64,000 bases of DNA from Bacteroidetes bacterium HLUCCA01 (lineage in GTDB: Bacteria; Bacteroidota; Rhodothermia; Balneolales; HLUCCA01). Numbering within the stretch: the stretch's first letter is position 1; each line of letters opens with the position of its first letter. The position numbers and the translations under genes are program-made. The notes under the pieces are model-generated. The model saw only the letters and a list, made by a program, of their open reading frames with translations, was not told the DNA's origin and ran no database searches. The stretch spans positions 960,180 through 1,024,179 of the forward strand of contig LIHN01000001.1 in the NCBI GenBank assembly GCA_001314545.1. The letters run 5' to 3'. This document shows, piece by piece, positions 51,382 through 61,100 of this stretch.

Positions 51382-53568
51382 ATGCCTAGACTACAATTCC
51401 TGAGAACAGCTTTTGTACTGTTCTTTGTTATGACAATTGGCAGCCCTGCATTCAGCCAGGACCAGCCAGCCACTTCCGTATTAGATGCCCGTGTCGAAAT
51501 GTTCATGCAGCAATCCCTGCAGAAACGTGCGGCCGGACAAGAACAGACACCCCGCATGCTCGATGCCCTGATACACAGCCGCGATCAGCAAAATCGACTG
51601 CTGCTCCATCTGTTTATCCGCACTACCGACCAGGGAGCAAGCCTGTCGGCTCTTGAGGGTGTGCAGATTACCGGTACCTACGGCGATATTATCGCTGCCC
51701 GGGTTCCTGCAGACCACCTTTCACAACTGGCCACCATGCCTGCGGTACAGCGGGTGGAGGCTATGAACCGGCTGCGTCCCGGCAATAATGAGGCCAACGA
51801 AGATACCGGTGTCAACCAGCTTCATGCCGTTGAATCGGCCGAATTTCCAAACGGATACAAGGGCGAGGGGGTCATCATCGGGGTCATTGATACCGGTATT
51901 GACATCCGTCACAACGACTTCCGCGATGAAAACGGTACCCGAATCATCTACCTCCGTGAAACCAATGATGAAGGCACCACGGTATGGTCGGCCGACGATA
52001 TTGACAACAACCCGGAATCGGTCACCCAGGTGGATACTGACGGCCACGGCACCCACGTAACAGGTACCGCTGCCAGCAGCAACCCCGAGTTTCTGGGTGT
52101 GGCTCCCATGGCTGAAATCATCGCCGTTAAAACCGACTTTTCCGATGGCGATATTGTAGCCGGTGTGGAATTTGTGTTCAACAAGGCCGACAGCCTGGGT
52201 ATGCCGGCCGTAGCCAACCTGAGTCTGGGCGGTCATTATGGTCCGCATGACGGCACCTCGCTGTCTGACCTCGCCCTCTCCTCTCTTACCGGTCCGGGCA
52301 AGGTGATTGTAGCCGCTGCCGGCAACGAGGGCAGTGACATGCTGCACACCACCCATGACGCACAGGGTAACGCTCCGGACTCCGGCAGCTATACCCTGCT
52401 GGATTACTGGGAAGGCTACTCGGTTATTGCCGCCTACTTTGACGATCCCGCAGACGTTAACCTCGGTATTCATGTATATTACAACGGACAGGATTTCTAC
52501 TCAGAATCCTGGGGCGCCGGTGACGGATTTAACTCCGAGGATATTGCCATAACCGACGATTTCAGCGTCGCGGTAAGCGGTGAGACCGCTACCACGGAGG
52601 GAATTCACGAAATTCTGATCCAGGCTGAGTACGAGGTGACTGAGGAATCCGGTATCGATCAGGACAGCCTGGAAGTCTACCTGTATGCCTACGGCAGCGG
52701 ACGATTCAACGCATGGGTTTTACAGGGCGACTGGTTCAGTGAGTACGAAGATGCCAATCTCAATATCATTGGCGGCAATACCGACCTCACCGTTGGCCAG
52801 CCGGCCACTTCACGCAGTGTGATTGCCGTAGGTTCCCACGTCACCCGGGCATCCTGGACCAGCGCGTCCGGTGACAACTGGGGGGGCGACGCTTCCGTTG
52901 GTGATATTTCCGGATTCAGCAGTATCGGTCCGTCACGGGATGGCCGGATTTTGCCCCACATTACCGCTCCGGGTCAGTTCATCGGCTCAGCTATGTCGCA
53001 AGACATCCCTGCGGAAGACATCGATGACCGCTTCACCCTGGATGGCGGCCTGCACATGATTCAGCAGGGAACCAGTATGGCTACCCCGCATGTGGCAGGA
53101 ATTGTTGCGCTGATGCTGCAGGCCAATCCGCTGCTCAGCTCCCTGGAAGCCCGGGATATCCTGCAGACCACCGCCCGAAATGACGAGTTTACCGGTGCGG
53201 TACTCCCCAATAACATCTGGGGAGCCGGCAAGGTTGACGCCTTCACGGCCGTTACTCAGACGGCGACCTCCATTGACGAGGGATACCTGGAGACCTCGCC
53301 GGTTGTGGCTCAGCTCTATCCGAACTACCCCAATCCGTTCAACCCGGCCACCGTCATTCGTTACGACATTGATGCTCCCGGCGAAGTTACCTTGTCTGTG
53401 TATAACAGCATCGGACAACAAGTGGCTACCCTGGTGCAGAACTCCCTGCAGTCGGCCGGCTCTTACCGCGTCAGCTTCGATGGTTCGGCGCTGAGCAGCG
53501 GTGTGTACATGGTGAAACTCCAGACCTCCGGCGGCATTCAGACACGGATGATGACCCTCCTGAAATAA
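51382..53568 (+). CDS. Subtilisin-family serine protease with T9SS sorting domain
   Basis: 728 aa. Signal peptide (FVLFFVMTIGSPAFSQ), then an I9-like propeptide at about 65-133 (RLLLHLFIRTTDQG ... GTYGDIIAARVPADHLSQLATMPAVQRVEAMNRLRP). The catalytic triad is complete: Asp170 (GVIDTGIDI), His222 (GHGTHVTG), Ser565 (GTSMATPHVAG), with oxyanion Asn315 (AAAGNEG). About 130 residues of beta structure (330-470) are inserted between Asn and Ser, as in larger subtilases. Residues 645-728 are a T9SS domain (YPNYPNPFNPATVIRYDI ... YNSIGQQVATLVQ ... SGVYMVKLQTSG). The enzyme is an extracellular or surface protease. A lipoprotein with propeptide-like sequence follows it. Confidence 0.94.
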   Translation: MPRLQFLRTAFVLFFVMTIGSPAFSQDQPATSVLDARVEMFMQQSLQKRAAGQEQTPRMLDALIHSRDQQNRLLLHLFIRTTDQGASLSALEGVQITGTYGDIIAARVPADHLSQLATMPAVQRVEAMNRLRPGNNEANEDTGVNQLHAVESAEFPNGYKGEGVIIGVIDTGIDIRHNDFRDENGTRIIYLRETNDEGTTVWSADDIDNNPESVTQVDTDGHGTHVTGTAASSNPEFLGVAPMAEIIAVKTDFSDGDIVAGVEFVFNKADSLGMPAVANLSLGGHYGPHDGTSLSDLALSSLTGPGKVIVAAAGNEGSDMLHTTHDAQGNAPDSGSYTLLDYWEGYSVIAAYFDDPADVNLGIHVYYNGQDFYSESWGAGDGFNSEDIAITDDFSVAVSGETATTEGIHEILIQAEYEVTEESGIDQDSLEVYLYAYGSGRFNAWVLQGDWFSEYEDANLNIIGGNTDLTVGQPATSRSVIAVGSHVTRASWTSASGDNWGGDASVGDISGFSSIGPSRDGRILPHITAPGQFIGSAMSQDIPAEDIDDRFTLDGGLHMIQQGTSMATPHVAGIVALMLQANPLLSSLEARDILQTTARNDEFTGAVLPNNIWGAGKVDAFTAVTQTATSIDEGYLETSPVVAQLYPNYPNPFNPATVIRYDIDAPGEVTLSVYNSIGQQVATLVQNSLQSAGSYRVSFDGSALSSGVYMVKLQTSGGIQTRMMTLLK

Positions 53569-53580
53569 GATTTCATTATA

Positions 53581-53624
53581 TCCTCTGATTCGGCCGTATG
53601 CGCCGGATCAGAGGAAAAATTTTT
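53581..53624 (+). terminator. Intrinsic terminator after the subtilase gene
   Basis: Stem tcctctgattcggc / gccggatcagagga (13 of 14 paired, one G-T) with a 7-nt loop, followed by aaaaattttt. It lies 12 nt past the stop codon. Confidence 0.85.
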
Positions 53625-53630
53625 GACAAT

Positions 53631-54197
53631 ATGCAATCCAGAACAACAAAACGGTCGCCATCGGCAACCCTACCGACCGTTCGCAGGGGTATCTTCGTGG
53701 CATTGGCGGCCATGATGCTGCTGTCCTGCGCCCAAAAACAAGATCCTGCCATGTCGCAGCCTGACGATAATGAATCGCACACCAACCACGTCCAGCGGGA
53801 TGCACATACTGGTGCGGGGGACCCGGCCGAAGCTCCTGCCAACCATACGTCCACATCGGCCGGCGATACGGATAGCGCATCGGCGGGTACAACGCCATCG
53901 GATAGCCCGTATACGGCTGAGGAAGGCTCCGTCAACTGGGATAAGATGGACGTAGCCTTGCGGGGTGAGCTTCGCACCCTGCTTCCCGACAGCAGTACTG
54001 CCGTTCGGGTGGTATTTGCACAAGTGCGGGAGAACAGTGATCCACTGGCTGCAGCGCTGGATGCACAGGGTATTCAGATTCAGACCCGGGCGGGGACGGT
54101 ATGGACGCTTCGCGGACAGGCCGGGGCACTGGCTCAGGCTTCATCCCATCCGGGCATCCTGCGTATGGAACTCAGTCAGCAGCGACGCATTCCCTGA
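53631..54197 (+). CDS. Lipoprotein with subtilisin-propeptide-like domain
   Basis: 188 aa from the ATG at 53631; an earlier ATG at 53598 lies inside the terminator. The lipoprotein signal ends AAMMLLSCAQ (Cys33). Residues 40-95 are a Ser/Thr/Asp/Gly-rich linker with no fold. Residues about 118-188 (AVRVVFAQVRENSDPLAAAL, DAQGIQIQTRAGTVWTLRGQ, AGALAQASSHPGILRMELSQ, QRRIP) follow the beta-alpha-beta-beta-alpha-beta plan of I9 propeptides and align by eye to the propeptide of the preceding subtilase (LSALEGVQITGTYGDIIAARVPADHLSQLATMPAVQRVEAMNRLRP). I infer a membrane-anchored inhibitor or folding helper for that protease. The family link is visual and not tested. Confidence 0.65.
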   Translation: MQSRTTKRSPSATLPTVRRGIFVALAAMMLLSCAQKQDPAMSQPDDNESHTNHVQRDAHTGAGDPAEAPANHTSTSAGDTDSASAGTTPSDSPYTAEEGSVNWDKMDVALRGELRTLLPDSSTAVRVVFAQVRENSDPLAAALDAQGIQIQTRAGTVWTLRGQAGALAQASSHPGILRMELSQQRRIP

Positions 54198-54236
54198 GTA
54201 GCAGTACATTACCTGGCAACCGGGATTCGCAGAGAC

Positions 54237-56393
54237 CTACCGGATCCCGATTTTCTGCACGTTTTTGGTGATTTCAATACGGCGGCTGAAGGAGTCGATG
54301 ATCTGGTCATAGAGACGGTCGCCCAGCACCAGGTCTTCAATGCCGGCATCGATATTCGGATTATCATTGACCTCCACCACATAGACTTTGCCGTTAACCA
54401 GTTTCAGATCTACACCATAGAGCCCATCGCCCATGAGCGAGGCTGCCTTTATGGCCGTTTTCAGCACATTTTGGGGCACGGCATCAATGCTGAACGTCTC
54501 GGTGTCACCCACATGCTCTTCCTCCTCGCCCTTCCAGTTATAAATCTGCCAGTGATTTTTCGACATGTAGTACTTGCAGGCAAAAATCGGTGTGTTGTCA
54601 ATCAGACCGATTCGCCAGTCGAAATCGGAGTATAGAAATTCCTGACACACAATCATATCCGATTTGCGGAACAGCTGCCGGATGACCGTTTCAGCTTCTT
54701 CCCGCGTTTCAACCTTGGTAATCCCCAACGAGAACGCGCTATCCGGCTGCTTGAGTACCAGCGGAAATTTCATAGAGGCAAGTAAGGACGGGTCGAACAG
54801 ATTCTTGGTAAAGATGGTGGTTTGCGGAGTCAGCAGCTTGTGTTTACGGAACACCTCGTTCTGATAAATCTTATTGGAACATCGCAGAATGGACCAGGGC
54901 TCGTCAATGACCACCAGTCCTTCGGCGTAGGCCATGCGTGAAAACTCGTAGGTGTGGTTGCTCACGCTGGTGGTCTCGCGGATAAACAGCGCATCGAATT
55001 CATTGATCCGGTCGAAGTCGGCCCTGGTGATCAACTCGGCATACAAACCCTTCCGCGCGGCGGCACGCTTGAATTTCTGCAGGGCCTGCGGACAGGAAGG
55101 TGCGTTGGCTTCATCGGGATTGACCAGTATGGCGATGTCATATTTATAACTGGTGAGTTTGGAGCTCCGGAATTTTTTCTTGTCGAAATAGCGTCGGGCG
55201 AACTCGGCCAGCCCGGCCGATTCCGACTCCGGGATGTGATTCAGCGTCAGGATCTTGAGTTTTTTGATAATCCATTTCTCGTTTCGGATAAAATCGACCC
55301 GAAACAGGGGCACTTCGAAAAGCTGGTAGAGTTTCATGGCCAGCGAGGAAAACCCGCGCAGATGGGTCTGTCCGAAATACACATTCAGGCTGAACTGGTT
55401 GCCCGTTTCCCGGCTCAGAACCTTGTTGGTGAGCTCATCGATTTCGGAGGCTACCGATTGAATGACGTTGATGAGGCGGAAATCGCGGATGGATACCGAA
55501 GTGGGGATGACGCGTTGTCCGCGGGCGGAGGCCAGCAGGGAGACATAGTACCCGTAACTCTGATACTTGTAGGAGCTGCACAGGTTAAAGACCCGGTAAT
55601 CGGCGTTGTTCTGGTACTCCGGATTGCTGATATACTCCTTGACGGTGACCACGCGCGCGTTTATCGGTCCGAACGACCATTTATGCGGATGGTTGATGAC
55701 AATCAGGTTGTGGTTTTTTTCCTGTGGGATAACCGGCATATTCAGCACCAGTTTCACGGCGTCTTCACCCGGGGCATAGTAATTGTGCAGGGTGGTCGTA
55801 GCCTGAAATCCGTGATTCGTGTACCAGGTAATCAGTGCCGTATTGGAAGCATGCGCCTCAGCGGTCAGAGAAGCATAGCCCTCGGTGCGGGCTTTGTTCG
55901 TGATAAAATGCAGCAGTGTATTGCCGATGCCTGCTTTACGGAATTCGGGGGCCACGGCGATGGAGTAGAGTCGCAGGGATTTCGGGTAGCGGAAGATGAT
56001 GGCTGCCCCGGCAGGTTGGGGCGCGGTGCCGGCATCCGTTTGATGATCCGGTTGCGGGGTAGCATCAGCATCTGTTTGATGATCCGGTTGCCGGGTAGCA
56101 TCCGTTTCCTGTCCCGGTTGCCGGACTGATTCCGTTTCCTGTCCCGGTTGTCGGACTGATTCCGGTTCAGATTCCCGGGCTTCCTGCAAGCCTTGTGGCG
56201 CCGGTACTATCTTGCCCGTCACGGGAGTCGTTAGCGTATCTGTTTCAGCGATGTACACCTCCTGAAAGGTGCTGTTAACGGCACGCTGCAGGCTTCGGAC
56301 CGAACTGCGCTGAAATTCGGGGAAGGAAAGGGTTTCGAGTTGTTGAAGAAAAGGGAGGTCGGCAGGGGTGGATTTACGAATCCGGATATTCAT
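54237..56393 (-). CDS. GNAT acetyltransferase fused to RimK-type ATP-grasp ligase
   Basis: 718 aa. Residues 1-215 form a GNAT domain with acetyl-CoA loop RKAGIGNTLL (152-161) and LRLYSIAVAPEF before it. Residues 230-400 are a RimK-like ATP-grasp N-terminal domain (NLIVINHPHKWSFGPINARVVTVKEYI ... ARGQRVIPTSVSIRDFRLINVI). Residues about 425-700 are an ATP-grasp core (VIDEPWSILRCSNKIYQNEVF, FPLVLKQPDSAFSLGI, VVEVNDNPNIDAGIEDLVLGDRLYDQII). The product should be an amide or peptide bond to an acetylated or amino-acid substrate; the substrate is unknown. Residues about 54-129 are a Gln/Pro/Asp-rich repeat insert inside the GNAT fold (units such as SVRQPGQETE, TRQPDHQTDA), not usual for the family. 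Confidence 0.87.
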   Translation of the reverse strand: MNIRIRKSTPADLPFLQQLETLSFPEFQRSSVRSLQRAVNSTFQEVYIAETDTLTTPVTGKIVPAPQGLQEARESEPESVRQPGQETESVRQPGQETDATRQPDHQTDADATPQPDHQTDAGTAPQPAGAAIIFRYPKSLRLYSIAVAPEFRKAGIGNTLLHFITNKARTEGYASLTAEAHASNTALITWYTNHGFQATTTLHNYYAPGEDAVKLVLNMPVIPQEKNHNLIVINHPHKWSFGPINARVVTVKEYISNPEYQNNADYRVFNLCSSYKYQSYGYYVSLLASARGQRVIPTSVSIRDFRLINVIQSVASEIDELTNKVLSRETGNQFSLNVYFGQTHLRGFSSLAMKLYQLFEVPLFRVDFIRNEKWIIKKLKILTLNHIPESESAGLAEFARRYFDKKKFRSSKLTSYKYDIAILVNPDEANAPSCPQALQKFKRAAARKGLYAELITRADFDRINEFDALFIRETTSVSNHTYEFSRMAYAEGLVVIDEPWSILRCSNKIYQNEVFRKHKLLTPQTTIFTKNLFDPSLLASMKFPLVLKQPDSAFSLGITKVETREEAETVIRQLFRKSDMIVCQEFLYSDFDWRIGLIDNTPIFACKYYMSKNHWQIYNWKGEEEEHVGDTETFSIDAVPQNVLKTAIKAASLMGDGLYGVDLKLVNGKVYVVEVNDNPNIDAGIEDLVLGDRLYDQIIDSFSRRIEITKNVQKIGIR
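56008..56170. repeat. Coding tandem repeat inside the GNAT domain
   Basis: GC-rich units of about 30-36 bp (gtttcctgtcccggttg, ggactgattccg; tgatccggttg variants) occur four to five times. They translate on the minus strand as (S/T)(V/R)(R/P)QP(G/D)(Q/H)(E/Q)T blocks. The frame is kept, so the repeat expands a loop without breaking the protein. Confidence 0.75.
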
Positions 56394-56449
56394 GGGTTGG
56401 TGCCGGGAGAAGTGGATAGTAGCCGTTTTTCAGAACCCGTTGGCAGACC

Positions 56450-56592
56450 GTGTTGACAGCGGCAGTACACCAAAGTTAGATGCAATTTCAACCACTTCCA
56501 ATGGGGCGGCGGCAATGGTGGCGATTGTCGTTCATGAATTAGGGCATGTGCTGGCCGGGCTTTGGGTCAGAATGGACTTATGGTCGGTTTAA
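56450..56592 (+). pseudogene. Fragment with HELGH zinc-peptidase motif
   Basis: A short frame ends with MVAIVVHELGHVLAGLWVRMDLWSV and a stop. HExxH in a hydrophobic helix followed by more hydrophobic residues is the first motif of M50 (site-2 type) membrane peptidases, but only this segment exists; the second motif and membrane helices are lacking. It is likely a remnant. No other gene lies in 56394-56681. Confidence 0.35.
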
Positions 56593-56681
56593 TAGTTCTT
56601 TTGCTGGCAACGCACACCTTTAAAGCAGGTTTGACACTCCTTTAATTTCTAGCTAATTTAGCTAAGATAAATTACTATACA

Positions 56682-56957
56682 ATGAAACACAATCCGAACA
56701 TAACAACCGTCAATATGCATGAGGCTAAATCAAGTCTCTCGCGCCTTGTACAGCTTGTACTTGATGGAAAACGAGTCCAAATTGCAAAGCACGGCAAACC
56801 GGTAGTTGAGCTGCGTCCTGTAGAAAAAGAAGTTATGAGAGAGCCTGGCTCTATGAAAAATCTCATTTGGGTATCGGAGGATTTTGATGCTTATGATGCC
56901 GAGATATCCGAGCTATTCGAGGATAAGCCTGAAAATGAAATCAATTCAAAGAACTGA
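56682..56957 (+). CDS. Phd/YefM-family antitoxin
   Basis: 91 aa. The N-terminal Phd fold is clear: NITTVNMHEAKSSLSRLVQLVLDGKRVQIAKHGKPVVELRPVEK, where the NMHEAK and IxKxGKPVVxLxP blocks are family hallmarks. The acidic C-terminus (DFDAYDAEISELFEDKPENE) is the part that binds and blocks the toxin. It pairs with the PIN-domain gene at 57066, and should bind operator DNA of its own promoter. Confidence 0.9.
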   Translation: MKHNPNITTVNMHEAKSSLSRLVQLVLDGKRVQIAKHGKPVVELRPVEKEVMREPGSMKNLIWVSEDFDAYDAEISELFEDKPENEINSKN

Positions 56958-57065
56958 CCACTGTATTGTCAGGAATACAATAAAGAGACCAACCCACTGA
57001 ACGAATCTTTCAGAATACCATCATGAAGTGTAATTCCATACAGGTATTTCAGCCATACTAAACCC

Positions 57066-57446
57066 ATGCAAACAAATTACTTAATCGATACACATGTATT
57101 ACTCTGGTGGCTAACAGACAACCCCCGACTAAACAAGCAGTGTAGGGATATTCTAACGTATCAAATTATATGGTGTAGCGTTATTTCTTTGTGGGAGATA
57201 GCAATTAAGGAGCAAATCGGAAAAATCAGGGTTCCAAAAACGTTCTTCGAGGAGGTGAAAGGGCACGGATTTATTTGGCTTGATGTGCAATTCAATCACG
57301 TTGAGGCATTGCAAGAGCTACCCCACCATCACAAAGACCCTTTCGATCGAATGCTGATAGCGCAGGCTCAGACCGAAGCACTGACATTTATTTCTGCTGA
57401 CAAAAACATCAGCACGTATAATATACCCATACTTCGACCAGACTAA
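57066..57446 (+). CDS. PIN-domain toxin (VapC family)
   Basis: 126 aa. PIN acidic residues are present: Asp8 (YLIDTHVLLWWL), Glu44 (SLWEIAIKEQIGK), Asp91/Asp94 (KDPFDRMLIAQA) and Asp112 (SADKNI). The subgroup is the DPFDR type that usually pairs with Phd/YefM antitoxins and cleaves RNA. The gap of 108 nt to the antitoxin gene is longer than the usual overlap; a few bases before the ATG do not show a clear ribosome site. It seems intact. Confidence 0.9.
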   Translation: MQTNYLIDTHVLLWWLTDNPRLNKQCRDILTYQIIWCSVISLWEIAIKEQIGKIRVPKTFFEEVKGHGFIWLDVQFNHVEALQELPHHHKDPFDRMLIAQAQTEALTFISADKNISTYNIPILRPD

Positions 57447-57963
57447 GTGAATAGGATTAGGGTATATATAAAACCTTGAGCAGTTTACTGATCTTTACTA
57501 TTTCGTACCGACCAGCTCAAAACTCATCGGGATGTGTTACATTGGTTTATAGCATCTATTATCAACCCAGCCTGTCTCCTAATGAAACCTCATACCCTTC
57601 ATACCCTGTGCAAGAACAGAACGAGCATGCGGGAAAGCTCATCCCCTTCGAAATCGTATACTGATAGTCATGGCGTTATCAGCAAGCGCGAGCGTGGCCT
57701 GGATACCATGAAACGACCGGCGGTGTACCGGGATTGATTGCCAGATTGGAGTCGGGTTAGGTCGCCGCACGCCACAACCTATACCCGCTTGCGGGTGTTG
57801 ACCCGGGTTGCCATCATGCTTCAGGAAAGGGTGGCAAAAAGCCGTATTCTGCACGATAAAAACATTTTTTTGGCACATCTGCGCATAAAGTTGACACGTT
57901 TGCGCAGGACGTTTTAGATAATTTTTGGACTGAACCACTCCCGGAACGTATCTCATTCATCGT
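57447..57963. other. Spacer, no gene seen
   Basis: 517 bp between the toxin gene and a small secreted-peptide frame. Weak frames on both strands have no signal, domain or coupling. The end (57850-57930) is AT-rich and may hold a promoter. Confidence 0.4.
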
Positions 57964-58125
57964 ATGTGTGCAATCGTCGTATTCAGGTCATTTCTGATCA
58001 GCATTATGTTGGTTTTCGCTGCCCTGCCCTTATCGGTTCAGGCGCAGACCGTACCCTTATCGGCTAAAGCGGAAGGCAATTCGGTATTCCTTGGCAACGA
58101 AGTGGCGCAAGAAAACTTCATATGA
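57964..58125 (+). CDS. Small secreted peptide or N-terminal remnant (53 aa)
   Basis: ATG at 57964 and TGA at 58123. The first 28 residues are a good signal peptide (LISIMLVFAALPLSVQAQ) and only 25 residues follow (TVPLSAKAEGNSVFLGNEVA and QENFI). It lies 70 bp before the RCC1-repeat protein gene. It may be the stub of a larger surface protein or a real short peptide; no family is recognised. Confidence 0.4.
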   Translation: MCAIVVFRSFLISIMLVFAALPLSVQAQTVPLSAKAEGNSVFLGNEVAQENFI

Positions 58126-58195
58126 GGGTACGCTCTACAACAAAGAATCAATAGACAACCACTTTTTCCCTAATCATTGTTAAAAATCTCAGCCT

Positions 58196-61100
58196 ATGTT
58201 TTTGCCTGTCTACCGCCACCGATTTCTTTACCTGTTTCTTACCCTATTGGCTTTAGTGCATACCGCCCTGGGGCAACAAATCACTCCGATGGTCTCCGCC
58301 GGAAATCACCATAGCCTGATTCTCAACGAAAAAGGCGAGGTGTACGGAATGGGTCGCAATGACCTGGGCGCCCTTGGATTGGGCAACACCAACCGAATTG
58401 ATATTCCCGGGATTGCCACTCACCCCAACCTGGCCGGCAAAACCATCGCGGATGTGGAAGTCGGCCAAGATCGACTACATTTGCTGATTCTCACCACCGA
58501 CGGGCAGGTGTTCTGCATGGGCGATAATGATCTGGGCCAATGTGGACATCCCACCACACAAAGTTATATTTCCGAACCTACCCGCATCACCCAATCCGGG
58601 CTGGACACGGTAATTGTACGTGATATTGCAGCAGGCTTCAAAAATAGCTTTTTGGCCACCAACCGTGGGCTTTTTGTTTTTGGAAATAATCAAAATGGAG
58701 TACTGGGTGTCGGCAATACGATCAGCACGGTCAGTGTACCTACCCGCCTCACCCAAGCCAATGTGGATCTGTTGCCTTTCAAACACATTGTATCCAATGA
58801 TAAGTCAACCTGGGCAATCGCGGATAACGACTCCATCTACGTGTGGGGACAAAACGGAAATGGTCAGCTCGGTTTAGGCGATTTTTCTAGCAGGATAAGT
58901 CCGACCTTGCTAACCCAAAGCCGCTTTGGAGACAAAAAAGTGACCAAGTTCTCATCGCAGGGATCCTCAGTGTTGGCCCTCACTGAAGATGGGAAAGTGT
59001 ATTTTTGGGGGTTTCGGCGGAATTTTGAAGTGACCAGTGACTTGTCGCGAGATATTAGCATTCCGGCTTTGGTCAATCACGCCAATGTGGCCGGAAAAAC
59101 CTTCGTGGATGTTGCATTGGGTAGTAATGATGGCTTGTTGGTAACCTCCGATGGTACCGTGTTTGGATTTGGATATAATGAAAATGGACAATTGGGGCTT
59201 GGGGATAAAACCCAACGAACTGTTCCCACCCCACTGAATAACACCCATTTCCAGGGGAAAACGATTACAACGGTGTCTTTGGCATCAAATCAATCGTATT
59301 TCCTGGCCTCCGATGGAACCGCCTTTACCGCCGGTTATTCTGATAATCCCTTAGGTAATGCCTACTCTAAGGAAGCCCTGCTGCCCATGCCAATCAGCAT
59401 GGAAAATGTTCCAGGTGAATCCATTGCCATGATTCATGGGAAAGCGAGTTATGCTTATATGATTACCCAAAGCGGGAAACTCCTATCTTTAGGTATCTCA
59501 TTTTACCAAAGTTTTAATACTTCTTTCGCCTCATCATTTATTCTTCGTGATAGTCCTTCCTATTCCCGCCCAACGAAATTACCCTTAACCAACCTGGACG
59601 GAAAAACGGTATCCAGGGTCCGAGCCGGTGATCACAAAAGCTTTTTTATTACCACCGATGGCAATGTGTATGGCACGGGTCAGGCCTCTTTTGACGGATT
59701 AGGCATTGCTGACACACTCGACGTGTTCGAGCCGGTACTACTGGATCAAACCCATATTGCGGGTAAAAAGATCATCGAAGTAGCCACCTCCGGCAACGGT
59801 AGATTTAGGGAAACATCCGCTTTCCCCTTACGCTCCCATACCCTGCTACTGGCCGATGATGGCACGATCTACGGATTTGGAAGCAATAATAATGGTCAGC
59901 TGGGTCTTGGCGACCTTACCAACCGGCGTATTCCAACCCCGATTACCACCAACCTGAGTGGTAAAACCATTGTCCATATTGCGGTAGGCGCCGAAAACAG
60001 CATGGCCATCGCCTCGGATGGGTCGGTCTATCTTTGGGGCCGTGGTGGCAATGGAGAAATGGGTTTTGGAAATACCAACGACCTGAATGTTCCCACCCTG
60101 GCCACCCATCTGAGCTCATTGGGCAAGACTTTTGTAAAAGGAGCGATTGGTCAAAGAGATGGAAATCCTCATTTTATCGTACTGGCCGACGATGGAACCG
60201 TGTTTGGCTTTGGAGAGAATTCGGACGGACAACTGGGGATTAATAATGGCAGACTGGACCAATACACGCCTACACAGATCACGGCAGCTGTCCTCTCAGG
60301 TAAAAAGATCGTGGACGTAATCGCATCGATTGATGCTACCACCCTGTTGCGGGCCGAAACCGGCGAGGTGTACGGGATGGGAAGGGCCTATACGATGGGT
60401 TTTACGGAGGCAGCTTTCAGAGATTATGAAGCCCCGACCTTGATTAACAGCGCCGAAGTAACGGGGCGTCGAATAGCAGGCATGAGTTTGTTTAGTCAGC
60501 ATTCTATGCTCTTGCTGGAAGATGGACGGGTATTGACGGCCATCGCGAGCTCTTCTTTACTGAACCTTAGAACCGGGGTGTTAGGCAATACCACTGTCCC
60601 GTCAGAAGTACGACTGCATCTACCGGTGCTGGATTTCACCACCTACGCCAGCCCGGTTCCCATGGGCAATCTGGCGCTGCATCTGGATGCGGGTCGGATT
60701 GGGTTTATCCCTTCCAACGATTCAGTGAGTACGTGGAGCAACCTGGCCAATTTTTCGCAAAACGCGGTGCATCCGGGCTTGGGATTTCGTCCTTTACGTG
60801 CCGATTCAGCTATTAACAACCGCCCGGCTCTTCGGTTTAACGGAACAAGCAGTTATTTCACGCTACCCACCGCCGCGGATTTAGGGATTCAGAACAACGA
60901 TTATGAAGTGTTTATCGTGGCTAAATCGGCTACAACTACGACTACGCCTATGTTTCTTTTGGGCGGAGCGAACAACGAATTCGAGCTCAAGATGAATATC
61001 GGTGTCGGATTGCGTTTTAACCCAAGAAACGGATTCTGGGAAGACCGCGGAGGAGACGGAGCGTTTACGGATGGAACCGCACAACTCTTTAACGCCTGGG

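Noticed and set aside
54954-56129. 391-codon open frame on the plus strand inside the GNAT-RimK gene
   Set aside because: It mirrors the codons of the ATP-grasp and GNAT domains on the minus strand and shows no motif of its own.
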